Below, in pieces: positions 36,131 to 47,066 of a stretch of DNA of 64,000 bases (position 1 is the stretch's first letter; every line of letters starts with the position of its first letter). Source of the DNA: Rutidosis leptorrhynchoides (Eukaryota > Streptophyta > Magnoliopsida > Asterales > Asteraceae). Where the stretch lies: assembly GCF_046630445.1 (NCBI RefSeq), contig NC_092339.1, positions 313,843,501-313,907,500 on the forward strand. The letters run 5' to 3'. A program made the position numbers and the translations under genes. Under the pieces are notes generated by a model. That model saw only the letters and a list, made by a program, of their open reading frames with translations, was not told the DNA's origin and did no database searches.

Positions 36131-36178
36131 CTCCGCGAGTCGCGGAGTTTGAAGGGTAATATACCGCGACTCGCGGAG
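36131..36178. promoter_or_regulatory. Paired odd palindromes before the env-position gene of A
   Basis: CTCCGCGAGTCGCGGAG (36131-36147, central G) and ACCGCGACTCGCGGAG (36163-36178, central C), centres 31 bp apart. The spacer begins TTTGAAGG like the LTR copy. A TATA-like TAAAAACG follows about 20 bases later. The first ATG of the spliced gene lies 160 bases downstream. Confidence 0.8.
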
Positions 36179-36340
36179 GGACCAAAAATCAGAAAAAAAA
36201 TAAAAACGAAGAACTGATCAGTTGAAAAACCCACACACCAAATACTGCGAAGAACAGCCGCAAAAACCCGAAAATACACGAGAAAACACCCCCAAAATCA
36301 CAATTTTTAACCGTTAATCATCAAATCTTTTACTAAAATC

Positions 36341-38365
36341 ATGAGAAGAAGGATGCTATCAAGGAATTACTCAAGAAAAAAGGTAAATTTCTACACCTAA
36401 ACACCATTTAATCCGAAAATTAGTGTTCTTGAGCAATTTTTTCCCCAATTTGATTTTGATGCGTTTTAGTGTAATTATGCTTAAATTGTTTATGTATTAT
36501 GCTTGTATAACCTAGATTGATGCTATTTAAAATGATTAGAAGCCTTAAACTTCAAATTTTGAGTAATATAGGGTTTGTGTTCTTGAGAAATTTGGGGCTT
36601 TTTGATGTAAACAGGTTATGGCCGATTTTTGTCATGAATTGTTGCTAAATTAAGTAGTGTAACATGTTTAGGTAGTTAAATGATCCAAACTTTGAGCCTA
36701 AACATGATTTTGAGAATTAAAGTGGACTTTTTCAAGTCTAAAAATTCATGAACTTGATTTTTGAGAGATAATGCCATTTGAAACTTGTTTAATTGCTAGT
36801 AATGATTATTTTGACATGTTATTTGAGTTGAATGCTTATGAACTTGGCGAACATTTTCGTATATGCTTATTTGAAAAAGTGTAGATTTGATGAAAATATG
36901 AAAATGAGCTTAAGTTTGATATAAATTGATCATGTCATTGTAATTATTTTGATTGATGATTTTGCTGACACTAATGCATATTTGGATGCACAAAAATTGT
37001 GTTTGATGTGTTTTGCAGACTGAAAGGGGTGAATCTTCATCTCAAGCTCGCAATGCTCCTGCTGAGAATGCGGAACAACAGGAGGTGGATAACTACTACA
37101 AGCAAGATATACCTCATCCAGTCATGACATTTTCTGATATGCACTTGGAAGATTTGCATCCGAACCTGAGATTTGACAGACTTTGGATAGATTATCCAAA
37201 ATACCAAAGGAGTTTGCATACTCTTCATTCTAAAGTTGTTGAGGTACCTAGGGTCATAGAATGGGGACCCTTAGAAGCTGTAGAATTGGCCGGGCCAATT
37301 AGGGAATTACTTGCACAGAGGTATGGTAATTCTACTTTTAATGACTGGGTACGTTTATTCACCATGCGTAGACCTGTATATAAAGTATGGTGTGAAGAAT
37401 TGTTGTGTAGTATAGAGTTGAATGATCGGGTAGCTAGTTTAACCGATCGATCTTTTATTAGATTTTTGTTAGGAGGTTCGATGCGCCACATGTCTTTACT
37501 AGACATGGCTCAGGCTTTACGTATATATACGCCTGAGGAGTTAGCATCTGCCGATTGTAGAGGGTTGATACTAAATGGTAGAAAGATAGATGAAAATTTT
37601 GATACACATGGTGTATGGAGTCAAATGACAAGCCATCACCGATTCAAAGGGGGAAATTACTCTTATTTGGATATAGATAGAGCTAAATTAAGAGTGATTC
37701 ATAGGTTTTTAGCTAATTCGATTACACAAAGAGGTAAGAACAAGGAAAAGGTAAATGAACAGGATTTGTTTTACCATATGTGTATTCGAGACCCACAAAG
37801 CACTGTAAGTATACCTTATTGTGTGGGTTATTATTTATCAGCTATGGTTAGGGGGATGAGACCGCATAGCATAATAGGAGGTGGTATTTTTATTACTTTG
37901 ATTGCTGAATATCTCGGTGTGGATATAAGTCGGGGGGGATTATTAGTCGAAGAACCAGAACCCCGCGATACTATAGGTTTAAATGTATACCATGGTGCGA
38001 AAGTTTTGAAGAGGCGAAATAACGCCGCAGTACAATACCATGGTAGACATCCACAGGTTGAGAGAAACCAACAGCAAGGTAATGTAGGAGGGGGAAATGA
38101 AATGCAAGAAATGCAAAGGTTTATAGCTTCACAGGAGTACGAAAATGCTAGACAGAGAGCATTTGAAGATTGGCAAGTTCATCAAAACCAAATCATAGCT
38201 CATTGCCAACATATAGGTAGAAACTATATTCCTACTCCAAAACCCATATTCCCTCCCTGGTTTATAGAGATGCAACCACCGTATCCTACATATAACCCAG
38301 CCGAAGCATTCTATAGCACCTATGGTTATGCATGGAACCCCTATTGGTATCAGTATCATCCCTAG
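36341..38365 (+). CDS. Athila ORF1-type (env-position) gene of A, spliced
   Basis: Probable two-exon gene. Exon 1 (36341-36382) is 14 codons rich in Arg and Lys, with donor AAG|GTAAAT. The intron is 36383-37018 with acceptor TTTTGCAG. Exon 2 is 37019-38365, phase 0, giving 462 residues. Exon 2 resembles the Athila ORF-1 family: LHPNLRFDRLWIDYP, FIRFLLGGSMRHMSLLDMAQ, DIDRAKLRVIHRFLAN, IIGGGIFITLIAEYLGVD. Plant Athila elements carry an env-like gene here, but I see no signal peptide and no clear membrane segment, so a fusogenic role is not supported. The same splice layout in B supports the intron. Exon 2 is only about 60% identical to that of B at the protein level, although gag-pol is nearly identical. 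Confidence 0.7.
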
Positions 38366-38552
38366 TCTACTTAGTTTTATTTATTTTGTAATTTGTAATG
38401 TTGCTACGTTTAATACTTATGTTAATATTGTAATAGTTTTTATAATTTTCTAACTTTTATTCTTAGATTTTAATAATTTTTGAATGTGGGGTAATATACC
38501 AAACTTTAAAAATATGTATATATGTTTGCAGATTATCTTATGTATACAACAG

Positions 38553-38720
38553 GGTAAAACAACGCATTTTCAAAGACTGGCATTAAGTTCAGCAAAAGCA
38601 ACTAATTTTGACGACAAGATGCAAAATATATGTGAAATAACAACAAGACGGAATGAACAAATGATGTGCACCATTTATCATTCAGCAAACAAACGCCAAT
38701 ATATTTGGAAACTTTGGTAA
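38553..38720 (+). other. Conserved block with 54-codon frame after the env-position gene of A
   Basis: Similarity between A and B resumes abruptly after an acceptor-like CAACAG. The block codes for KTTHFQRLALSSAKATNFDD...KRQYIWKLW in both elements. It could be a further exon or a conserved RNA segment. No family was recognised. Confidence 0.45.
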
Positions 38721-38802
38721 AAATTTAATCATTTTCACACAAATCACCCTCAATAATTTAAATTGTTACTGATTTCTTGCAAATGAGGGCATTGCAAGAT
38801 CT

Positions 38803-40437
38803 TAAGTGTGGGAAGGGGTTAAATTCTTTCGGATTTTATAATTTTTATCTTAAACACTTGGTTACCATTAAAAATACTAGTAAAGCAGTAGTTGTATTAG
38901 AATCTAGTGCTCTCTGATAATAAAGAACAGCCCTAGTCTTATATACTGACTACCCAATTCTAGTAAAAAATTTCAAAATTTTCAATTAAATGAACTCAAA
39001 ATCATGTTTATACATATTTATGAACGATAAAACTAGGTTTTAACACCGAAATTATTGTAACCTCGGAAAGGACATAAATTGAGAAACAAACCAAAATGTT
39101 AAAATTCATTTAAAATGGAATAGAGGACAATAAAAAGGAAAATAAAAGCCAAGTGTGGGAAAATTCTTCAAGTTATTCAAAACATATATCACATATTTTT
39201 GTACAAATAACTGAAAATACTTTTGCTTTGGACTAAACTAAAAAGTTTTACCTGATTTACTGTAAGAAAGATGGATCTACACGATGAATCAATTCCATCA
39301 TTAAAAGGAAGTAAAGTCTTCCAAAAAAGACACGCGCTTCTTGATTTAGGTCAAGAAGTTGTCGTCCAGACCAGCTGTAGGTTGACGAAAAATCTAGAAA
39401 AGTCATCACTAAAATCAGCAGGAAATCCACGGACCTCAGCATTAAACAGGGTCGCCAAGTGGTTAGATTTATCCTAACCATGAGAAGGATTTATCTCGTA
39501 CAATGGGGGGGCACCATGCAAATTAGCTGGATAAGACTAATGAATCAGATCTCCAGAAAGGATAATCTCCTTAAAGATTAAAAATCAGCTTTTAAGACTG
39601 ATATTACTCAATCCTTGAGATTGACCTTAAAGATTGAGAATTCAAACTCATGGAATTCAATGATATCTAAACTCGAGCTTGAACGATAAAATATTTTGAT
39701 CAAATTATAAACCGATTTGTTTTCTGTAAACCCATTTTCAATGCGTTCATTACCATTGAACGTAAAATCCTAGAAATTCACCTGGAATTCATTAGGTCAC
39801 CTGAACCAAATCGGGTGTCAACCGTAAGAACGGTGGTTGCATAGCATGGTCAAAGACAGGACCTTGTGCCAGACCGAAAAATTATAAGGATGAGCTTTAC
39901 TATTGCTCCTACCAAGGATAGTAATTGCGTCCGACACGTTATAGACCATAATTAAAAGCATATAAGGGGACATTGCCTTAACAGTTGCTTGTTCAACGCT
40001 TTCCTTTACAACCGGACGGTAGTTTACCGAAAGGTAATATACGGGACGAGTAAACTGGACGTGTTGCTTTCCAAATACAAGGTTAGCAAGTGGGTGACAC
40101 AAAACCGCAAGTTTTGAGCTAAAATTTTCAAATCTGAAACCCACCAAACCCACAAAAATATTTTGCAAACACCGGTAAAGGGTTATTCCGGAAAACTTAT
40201 CTAGGGTAAAAACTAAATTTAATTTTCAAAAGATCAAATGTTTTCATAAAGATCCAATTTCCTTAATGGATCTAAATTTTTATAGTCATGTGGGACTGTA
40301 AACTATATCGTTACTACCATTGTTTATACCGCCGTATAGAAATCACTGATGTACAAAGTGTGAAGAATAAAGAAGTGATTCTAGTATTTCAAGACGATAT
40401 TGCTTGAGGACAAGCAACGCTTAAGTGTGGGAATATT
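38803..40437 (+). other. 3' non-coding region of A with PPT-like motifs, hairpin and PPT
   Basis: Contains AAGTGTGGG motifs at 38804, 39151 and 40423. A small conserved ATG frame lies at 39271-39477 (MDLHDESIPSLKG...; 68 codons, also in B). A hairpin TTGCTTG-AGGA-CAAGCAA lies at 40400-40417, followed by the polypurine tract directly before the 3' LTR. No further gene is recognised. Confidence 0.6.
40423..40437 (+). promoter_or_regulatory. Polypurine tract of A
   Basis: AAGTGTGGGAATATT abuts the 3' LTR start TGATAATGC and is preceded by the AGGA-loop hairpin. It is the expected plus-strand primer. Confidence 0.7.
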
Positions 40438-42429
40438 TGATAATGCTAAAAACGAACATATATTTTATAGCATTATTCCTCAAGAAAGACAATCTTTTAG
40501 TTGCAATTGTTCTATTTACAAGTGATATTCGTTTAAATAATAAAAGGTGAAGACAAAAGACAGATTCGACGAATTGAAGACGCAAATGACCAAAAAGCTC
40601 AAAAGTACAAAAGACAATCAAAGAGGTTCCAATTATTGATAAGAAACGTCTCGAAATTACAAGAGTACAAGATTCAAAACGCAAAGTACAAGATATTAAA
40701 TTGTACGCAAGGACGTTCGAAAATCCGGAACCAGGACCAGAGTCAACTCTCAACGCTCGACGCAACGGACTAAAAATTACAAGTCAACTATGCACATAAA
40801 TATAATATAATATTTAAATAATTCTTATAATTATTTATATATTATATAAATAATAAAATTCCGTCGGCAAGAAAGACTCCAAATGGAGTGAGCTGTATTT
40901 ACAAACTCCGCGACTTGCGGAGTTTGAAGGCAAAAAGGGCCGCGAGTCGCGGAGCCCCAAATTCTGAAACTCCCTATAAAAGCAAACGAATTCTGATCGC
41001 AAAAACCAACATATATATCCATCCTCTCTATATCTATACGTAAATATTTATATTTATATTTTAATTTTAATTTTAATTTTAATTTTAATCCTAATAATAA
41101 GGGTATGTTAGCGAATATTGTAAGGGTGTAAGTCGAAATTCTGTCCGTGTAACGCTACGCTATTTTTAATCATTGTAAGTTATGTTCAACCTTTTTAATT
41201 TAATGTCTCGTAGCTAAGTTATTATTATTCTTATTTAATCCGAAGTAATCAGGATGTTGGGCTAATTACTAAAATTGGGTAATTGGGCTTTGTACCATAA
41301 TTGGGGTTTGGACAAAAGAACGACACTTGTGGAAATTAGACTATGGGCTATTAATGGGCTTTATATTTGTTTAACTAAATGATAGTTTGTTAATGTTAAT
41401 ATAAAGATTTACAATTGGGCGTCCCTATAAATTACCATATACACTCAATCGGACACGATGGGCGGGGTATTTATATGTACGAATAATCGTTCATTTAACC
41501 GGACACGGGAATGGATTAATAGTCACTAGAATAATTAAAACAGGGGTGAAATTATGTACAAGGACACTTGGTATAATTGATAACAAAATATTAAAACCTT
41601 GGGTTACACTCAGTCGACATCCTGGTGTAATTATTAAACAAAGTATTAAAATCTTGTTATAGTTTAAGTCCCCAATTAGTTGGAATATTTAACTTCGGGT
41701 ATAAGGATAATTTGACGAGGATACTCGCACTTTATATTTATGACTGATGGACTGTTATGGACAAAAACTAGATGGACATATTAAATAATCTAGGACAAAG
41801 GACAATTAACCCATGGGCATAAAACTAAAATCAACACGTCAAACATCATGATTACGGAAGTTTAAATAAGCATAATTCTTTTATTTCATATTTAATTTCT
41901 TTTATTTTATATTTAATTGCACTTCTAATTATCGCATTTTTATTGTTATTGTATTTAATTGCACTTTTAATTATCGTACTTTTTAATTATCGCAAGTTTA
42001 TTTTATCGCATTTTTATTAATCGCAATTTCATTATCGTTATTTACTTTACGCTTTAAATTAAGTCTTGTATTTATTATTTTACATTTGGTTTTAACTGCG
42101 ACTAAAGTTTTAAAATCGACAAACCGGTCATTAAACGGTAAAAACCCCCCTTTATAATAATAATATTACTTATATATATATATTTGTATTTTTACAAAAG
42201 TAAACTAATATAGCGTTAAGCTTTGTTTAAAGATTTTCCCTGTGGAACGAACCGGACTTACTAAAAACTACACTACTGTACGATTAGGTACACTGCCTAT
42301 AAGTGTTGTAGCAAGGTTTAAGTATATCCATTCTCTAAATGAATAAATATCATGTGTAAAATTGTATCGTATTTAATAGTATTTTCTGCTAAAATTTAAT
42401 AGTATTATATACACTCCGCTACCACATCA
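40438..42429 (+). repeat. 3' LTR of element A
   Basis: 1992 bp, TGATAATGC to CACATCA, matching 16628-18767. The paired palindromes are at 40906-40954 (the first with a C-to-T change in its core, CGACTTGCGG) and the TATA box at 40975. Confidence 0.92.
40906..40954. promoter_or_regulatory. Paired odd palindromes, 3' LTR of A
   Basis: Counterpart of 17243-17291. The second palindrome here is intact (CCGCGAGTCGCGGAG, 40940-40954), whereas the first has decayed at one CpG. The two LTRs have thus lost different halves. Confidence 0.8.
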
Positions 42430-42434
42430 CCAAC

Positions 42435-42496
42435 TGTTGTGAATCGTTTGTAATCGATATGGACTTCGTCTGGATGGATTAGGGCGGGTCATCACA
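42435..42496 (+). mobile_element. Solo LTR D, 3' end
   Basis: TGTTGTGAATCGTTTGTAAT... to GGGTCATCACA, followed by the TSD TAAAA (42497-42501). It joins 16627 once element A and one CCAAC are removed. Confidence 0.75.
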
Positions 42497-42501
42497 TAAA
42501 A

Positions 42502-42841
42502 CTCTTAAGTGAGTTGAATGCTTACTTAGTCTTAATATTTTGTGTGTTGATGGTTAAAACTTGGTCAAAGTGATGCTAACACATCATTGAGTTGTACACT
42601 TGAAGCTACAAGCATCAAGGATGAAAACCATGATGAGCATCAAGCACCAAGAATCCCACCGGAGCACTTGTTTGCTGTTTTTAGGGGTCTGATCAGGCTC
42701 TCTGGACTTCTGGAAAGTTGATTTTCAGATAGTTCAATTCGAGTAGATGACTTTTCATTGAAGAATCATGATATGACCGAAACGGACGGTTTTTATTCGA
42801 GCGGTGTCATCGGGCCGCGGCTCGCCAAAATCAGCCATTCG
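42502..42841 (+). mobile_element. LTR E, second part
   Basis: Continues 12755 after removal of D. It is cut at about 42841, where the LTR of C begins. No gene is seen. Confidence 0.5.
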
Positions 42842-43724
42842 TGGGAGACGGTACCGTTTTAAATTTATATTTAGCGGGGCCTAAATCTTGCTACTCCTTA
42901 TAAGTAAGGGAAGTATGACCTAGAGTCGTATTTTTGAGATATCAGTAGAATCGAACCTATATTTAAGCCTAAGAGAGTTAGGGAGTAGTGGTTATTTAAT
43001 TTTGGGATTTTCTAATTTATAAGATAGATAAAGTAAATGCGATAAAATTCGTAATTCAGATAAGGTTAAAGTGAGTGCATACTATGACTTCATCAGTTAT
43101 TCTGCCGAGATTATGGAATGCTGGCTCATGAATAGGCAGAGACCTTGTATTCATTACACTGGTCCTAAACGCCCCTGTCATAGGACATGTCACTGGGTAC
43201 TGCGTTAGGCTTGAAGATTTTGAATAGACAGCAACGTCCCATACCCCCCGACGCCAGTGCAGTCTGACTACAGGAATACACGTTCAGACGGCTCATCCAA
43301 TTGAGCGACTCGGTTGGGTGACGTATTAACATTCCACAATGGTTTAAACTTTCTTAAGCATAATAGAATATATGGTTTACCATATCCGAGAGACGTGATG
43401 TGTTTCAATGCTTTCGTTAATGATTGGTTAAAAGATAGTTAGGCCCTTAAAAAGAGTTTAACCATAAAGAACACCATGGCAAAGTCAAGCTGACTTCCAT
43501 GAAGACATTCGGTTATCCTAACGGTCCAATCCTTTATGTGTCTAAACAAACAGTTCCTTAATTAACTAAGAATCCCTCAAGCGGGGTGCAATGCTTGAGA
43601 CCGCGTTATGGTGCAGTGTACTGGTCAACACTAACCGGGTTCCATGGCCTTACTTAGCAGAGGTACATCTTACAACAACCGCCATGCTTCAGCGTGCACG
43701 TACGAAGTTTATATGATTGGTGAC
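42842..43724 (-). mobile_element. 3' LTR of element C, left part
   Basis: Plus-strand TGGGAGACGG is taken as the inner end (element 3' end ...TCCCA). With 60944-61956 it gives an LTR of about 1.9 kb, close to the size of the A and B LTRs. It is interrupted by B at GTGAC. The left boundary is inferred from TG/CA and length only. Confidence 0.5.
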
Positions 43725-44185
43725 TGATAAGGCTAAAAAGGAACATATATTTTATAGCATTATTCCCCAAGAAAGACAAGATTTTAGTTGGTATTGTTCG
43801 ATTTACAAGCAATATTCGTTTAAATATTAAAAAGTGAAGACAAAAGGCAGATTCGACAAATTGAAGACAAAAAGGTCCAAAGAGCTAAAAAGTACAAGAT
43901 ACAACTAAAAAGGTTCAAAATATTGATGAGGAACGTCTCAAAATGACAAGAGTACAAGTTACAAGACGCAAAGTACACGATATAAAATAATACGCGAAGA
44001 CGTCCGAAAATCCGGAACCGGGACCTGAGCCAAGAAGAAACGCCCGACGCAACGGACCAAAAATATCTAGTCTACTATGCACAAGAATATAATATAATAT
44101 ATATATAATTATATATAATTATATATTATATATTATATTACGTCGGCAAGAAGAAAACAAAGCAATTTGGCTGGATCCAGGGTGG

Positions 44186-44234
44186 CCATGCGACTCGCAT
44201 GGCCAGAGGCACAAAATCCATGCGAGTCGCATGG
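44186..44234. promoter_or_regulatory. Paired odd palindromes, 5' LTR of B
   Basis: CCATGCGACTCGCATGG (44186-44202, central C; the palindrome extends to 21 bp, 44184-44204) and CCATGCGAGTCGCATGG (44218-44234, central G). The two are exact reverse complements. Centres are 32 bp apart and the second lies 31 bp before the TATA box. The spacer is CCAGAGGCACAAAAT. Confidence 0.88.
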
Positions 44235-44256
44235 AGTGAAAATGCTGGTCAGGTCC

Positions 44257-44264
44257 TATATAAA
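44257..44264 (+). promoter_or_regulatory. TATA box, 5' LTR of B
   Basis: TATATAAA, 22 bases after the second palindrome and preceded by CTGGTCAGG (44245). Confidence 0.75.
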
Positions 44265-45719
44265 GCCAGTTTTCTGCCGAGTTTTAAAAGAAAAGAATAT
44301 CTATCTCTCTCTCAATATATACGTAATATATATATATAATTTATATTTTAATTTTAATTTTAATTTTAAATCCTAATAATAAGGGTATGTTAGCGAATGT
44401 TGTAAGGGTGTAAGTCGAAATTCTGTCCGTGTAACGCTACGCTATTTTTAATCATTGTAAGTTATGTTCAACCTTTTTATATTAATGTCTCGTAGCTAAG
44501 TTATTATTATGCTTATTTAAAACGAAGTAATCATGATGTTGAGCTAATTACTAAAATTGGGTAATTGGGCTTTGTACCATAATTGGGGTTTGGACAAAAG
44601 AACGACACTTGTGGAAACTAGACTATGGGCTATTAATGGGCTTTATATTTGTTTAACTAAATGAAAGTTTGTTAATGTTAATATAAAGATTTACAATTGG
44701 GCGTCCCTATAAATTACCATATACACTCGATCGGACACGATGAGCGGGGTATTTATATGTACGAATAATCGTTCATTTAACCGGACACGGGAATGGATTA
44801 ATAGCCACTAGAATAATCAAAACAGGGGTGAAATTACATTCAAGGGTAATTGGTGTAATTGTTAACAAAGTGGTAAAACCTTGGTTTACACGCAGTCGAT
44901 AACCTGGTGTATTCATTAAACAAAGTATTAAAACCTTGTTACAATTCGAATCCCCAATTAGTTGGAATATTTAACTTCGGGTATAAGAATAATTTGATGA
45001 GGACACTCGCACTTTATATTTATGACTGATGGACTGTTATGGACAAAAACCAGACGGACATATTAAATAATCCAGGACAAAGGACAATTAACCCATGGGC
45101 ATAAAACTAAAATCAACACGTCAAACATCATGATTATGGAAGTTTAAATAAGCATAATTCTTTTATTTCATATTTAATTTCCTTTATTTTATATTTAATT
45201 GCACTTCTAATTATCGCACTTTTATTTATTGTTATTTAATCGCACTTTTAATTATCGTACTTTTAATTATCGCAAGTTTATTTTATCGCACTTTTATTAT
45301 TTGCAATTTCATTATCGTTATTTACTTTACGCTTTAATTTAAGTCTTGTATTTATTTTATATTTTACATTAGGTTTTAACTGCGACTAAAATCTTAAAAT
45401 CGACAAACCGGTCATTAAACGGTAAAAACCCCCCTTTATAATAATAATATTACTTATATATATGTTTGTATTTTTATAAAAGTAAACTAATATAGCGTTG
45501 AGCTTTGTTTAAAGATTTCCCTGTGGAACGAACCGGACTTACTAAAAACTACACTACTGAACGATTAGGTACACTGCCTATAAGTGTTGTAGCAAGGTTT
45601 AAGTATATCCATTCTATAAATAAATAAATATCTTGTGTAAAATTGTATCGTATTTAATAGTGTTTTCTGCTAAAATTAATAACTATTTTATATACACCTC
45701 GCATGACATCAAGTATTTT

Positions 45720-45737
45720 TGGCGCCGCTGCCGGGGA
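45720..45737 (+). promoter_or_regulatory. Primer-binding site of B (tRNA-Asp type)
   Basis: TGGCGCCGCTGCCGGGGA, the same site as in A, followed by TC. Confidence 0.8.
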
Positions 45738-45988
45738 TCACTCTTAAACGCTGGAAGCGCAACACTAATATAAAAAAAAAAAAACATATTTTAAAGTGTA
45801 TTTTAAGTTTTTCTTTATTATTTACAAAATATTAAAGTATTTGTATTTTATTTTAGTAATTTATTAAGTTTTTATTTAAATTATATATTTATATCTTATA
45901 TTATATATAAAACAGAAATTAAAAATAAATATTAAATAATTACGTGACCTGTCATTTGAACCAGTCCAATTGAACCAGTTCAGGGTGT

Positions 45989-46035
45989 CCATGCGACTCG
46001 CATGACCCACCCCCTTATTCCATGCGACTCGCATG
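45989..46035. promoter_or_regulatory. Paired odd palindromes, leader of B
   Basis: CCATGCGACTCGCATG at 45989-46004 and again at 46020-46035, centres 31 bp apart. Both have central C, so this pair is also a direct repeat. Confidence 0.85.
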
Positions 46036-46806
46036 AAGGGGTTGACCAGGCCACATCCAAACCCTAATCACGCATTTATTACGGATATTATTTAATTATT
46101 ATTACTTAAACCCTAAAACTATTATTATTATTATAATTAAGTTTTTAATTTATTTAGTTATTTTTACTTTTGTTTAGTTTTATTATTTATTTACTTAATA
46201 CTATAATATAAAAAAATATAAAAATAATATTTTTATAAAATCTAATATTTTTATAACTTTTTATAACTTTTATATTTTGTTCCTTTTTAATCGTTGTAGC
46301 ATAACTTTTGTATTTTTAACTCATATTTAATTTTAAACTTAGTTTTCGCTATAGTCATTTTTACTCCTAGATTTTTAGGATTGCCGTAAACTCTCTTAAG
46401 TGCTTATTCCTTAGATTAAGTATTAGGTGCTTTAGAATTTTGCGACGCCTTTTTAAGTTTTAGTTTCTTTTTAAGTTATTTCCATTTGGGATTTAGTTTT
46501 TCCTGTAAACTTTAATATTTTTAGACACCTTTTACTATGTACCAATTATCATTCCAATTAGTAATTTCAATTTGCGATTATAATTTTAAGTTAGTTGTAG
46601 TAATAAGGTTAGGTTAGTAAAGTATTTTTTAAGTTTTTATAAGTTTCTTTTATTTTTCCGTCACCTTTTATTTTTCAACCATTTTTTCTTTTTCAACCTT
46701 TTGCGACGAACTCTTTTTCTCTCTTATTTCTCGCCATTCTAGTTTTTAGGACTTAGAATTTTTTCTACTTCTTATCTAAATTTCTTAAAATTACGAAAAT
46801 TTATTT

Positions 46807-47066
46807 TAAGTGGTTAAATTAATAGACATCAAAATTTTCTGGTTCGTAGTAATAGTTGGATTTGTACGTGGACCGGGTTATTGGAGCCAAACAGTCCTCA
46901 ATTATATTGAGACCAAACGAATCCTGCCCCTCTGCTGCATCTTTTGGCTATTCGAAACGTGGGCAAAATCAGAAAAGTCTATTGATTGGATAACTTATTA
47001 TAATTTTTCTTTCCTTTTAAAAACTAATAGGATATTCAGTGAATGCACCGAGCAAGACGTTCATCA
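46807..47066 (+). other. Ultra-conserved leader block of B
   Basis: Counterpart of 20031-20290. The open frame from GTG at 46810 to 47091 encodes the same 93 residues as in A and overlaps the gag ATG at 47043. Confidence 0.6.

Larger units (their letters stand above)
16628..42429 (+). mobile_element. Athila-type LTR retrotransposon A (full, interrupted, decayed)
   Basis: Two LTRs flank the element (16628-18767 and 40438-42429). The target-site duplication is CCAAC (16623-16627 and 42430-42434). It has a tRNA-Asp-type primer site, gag-pol, a small zinc-knuckle ORF and an Athila ORF1-type gene in the env position. The coding part carries stop codons at 20981, 32768 and 33623 and is split by element F at 23571/32300. 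Without F it is about 17 kb. It sits in solo LTR D. By eye the two LTRs differ at a few tens of sites, plus an AT-rich expansion in the 5' copy, so A is older than element B. Confidence 0.9.
43725..45711 (+). repeat. 5' LTR of element B
   Basis: 1987 bp, TGATAAGGC to GACATCA. It holds the paired palindromes (44186-44234) and the TATA box (44257). Confidence 0.93.

Noticed and set aside
37019..38365. Classical envelope glycoprotein
   Set aside because: No signal peptide, no furin-like site and no clear membrane anchor; family resemblance is to Athila ORF-1 proteins, so only position suggests env.
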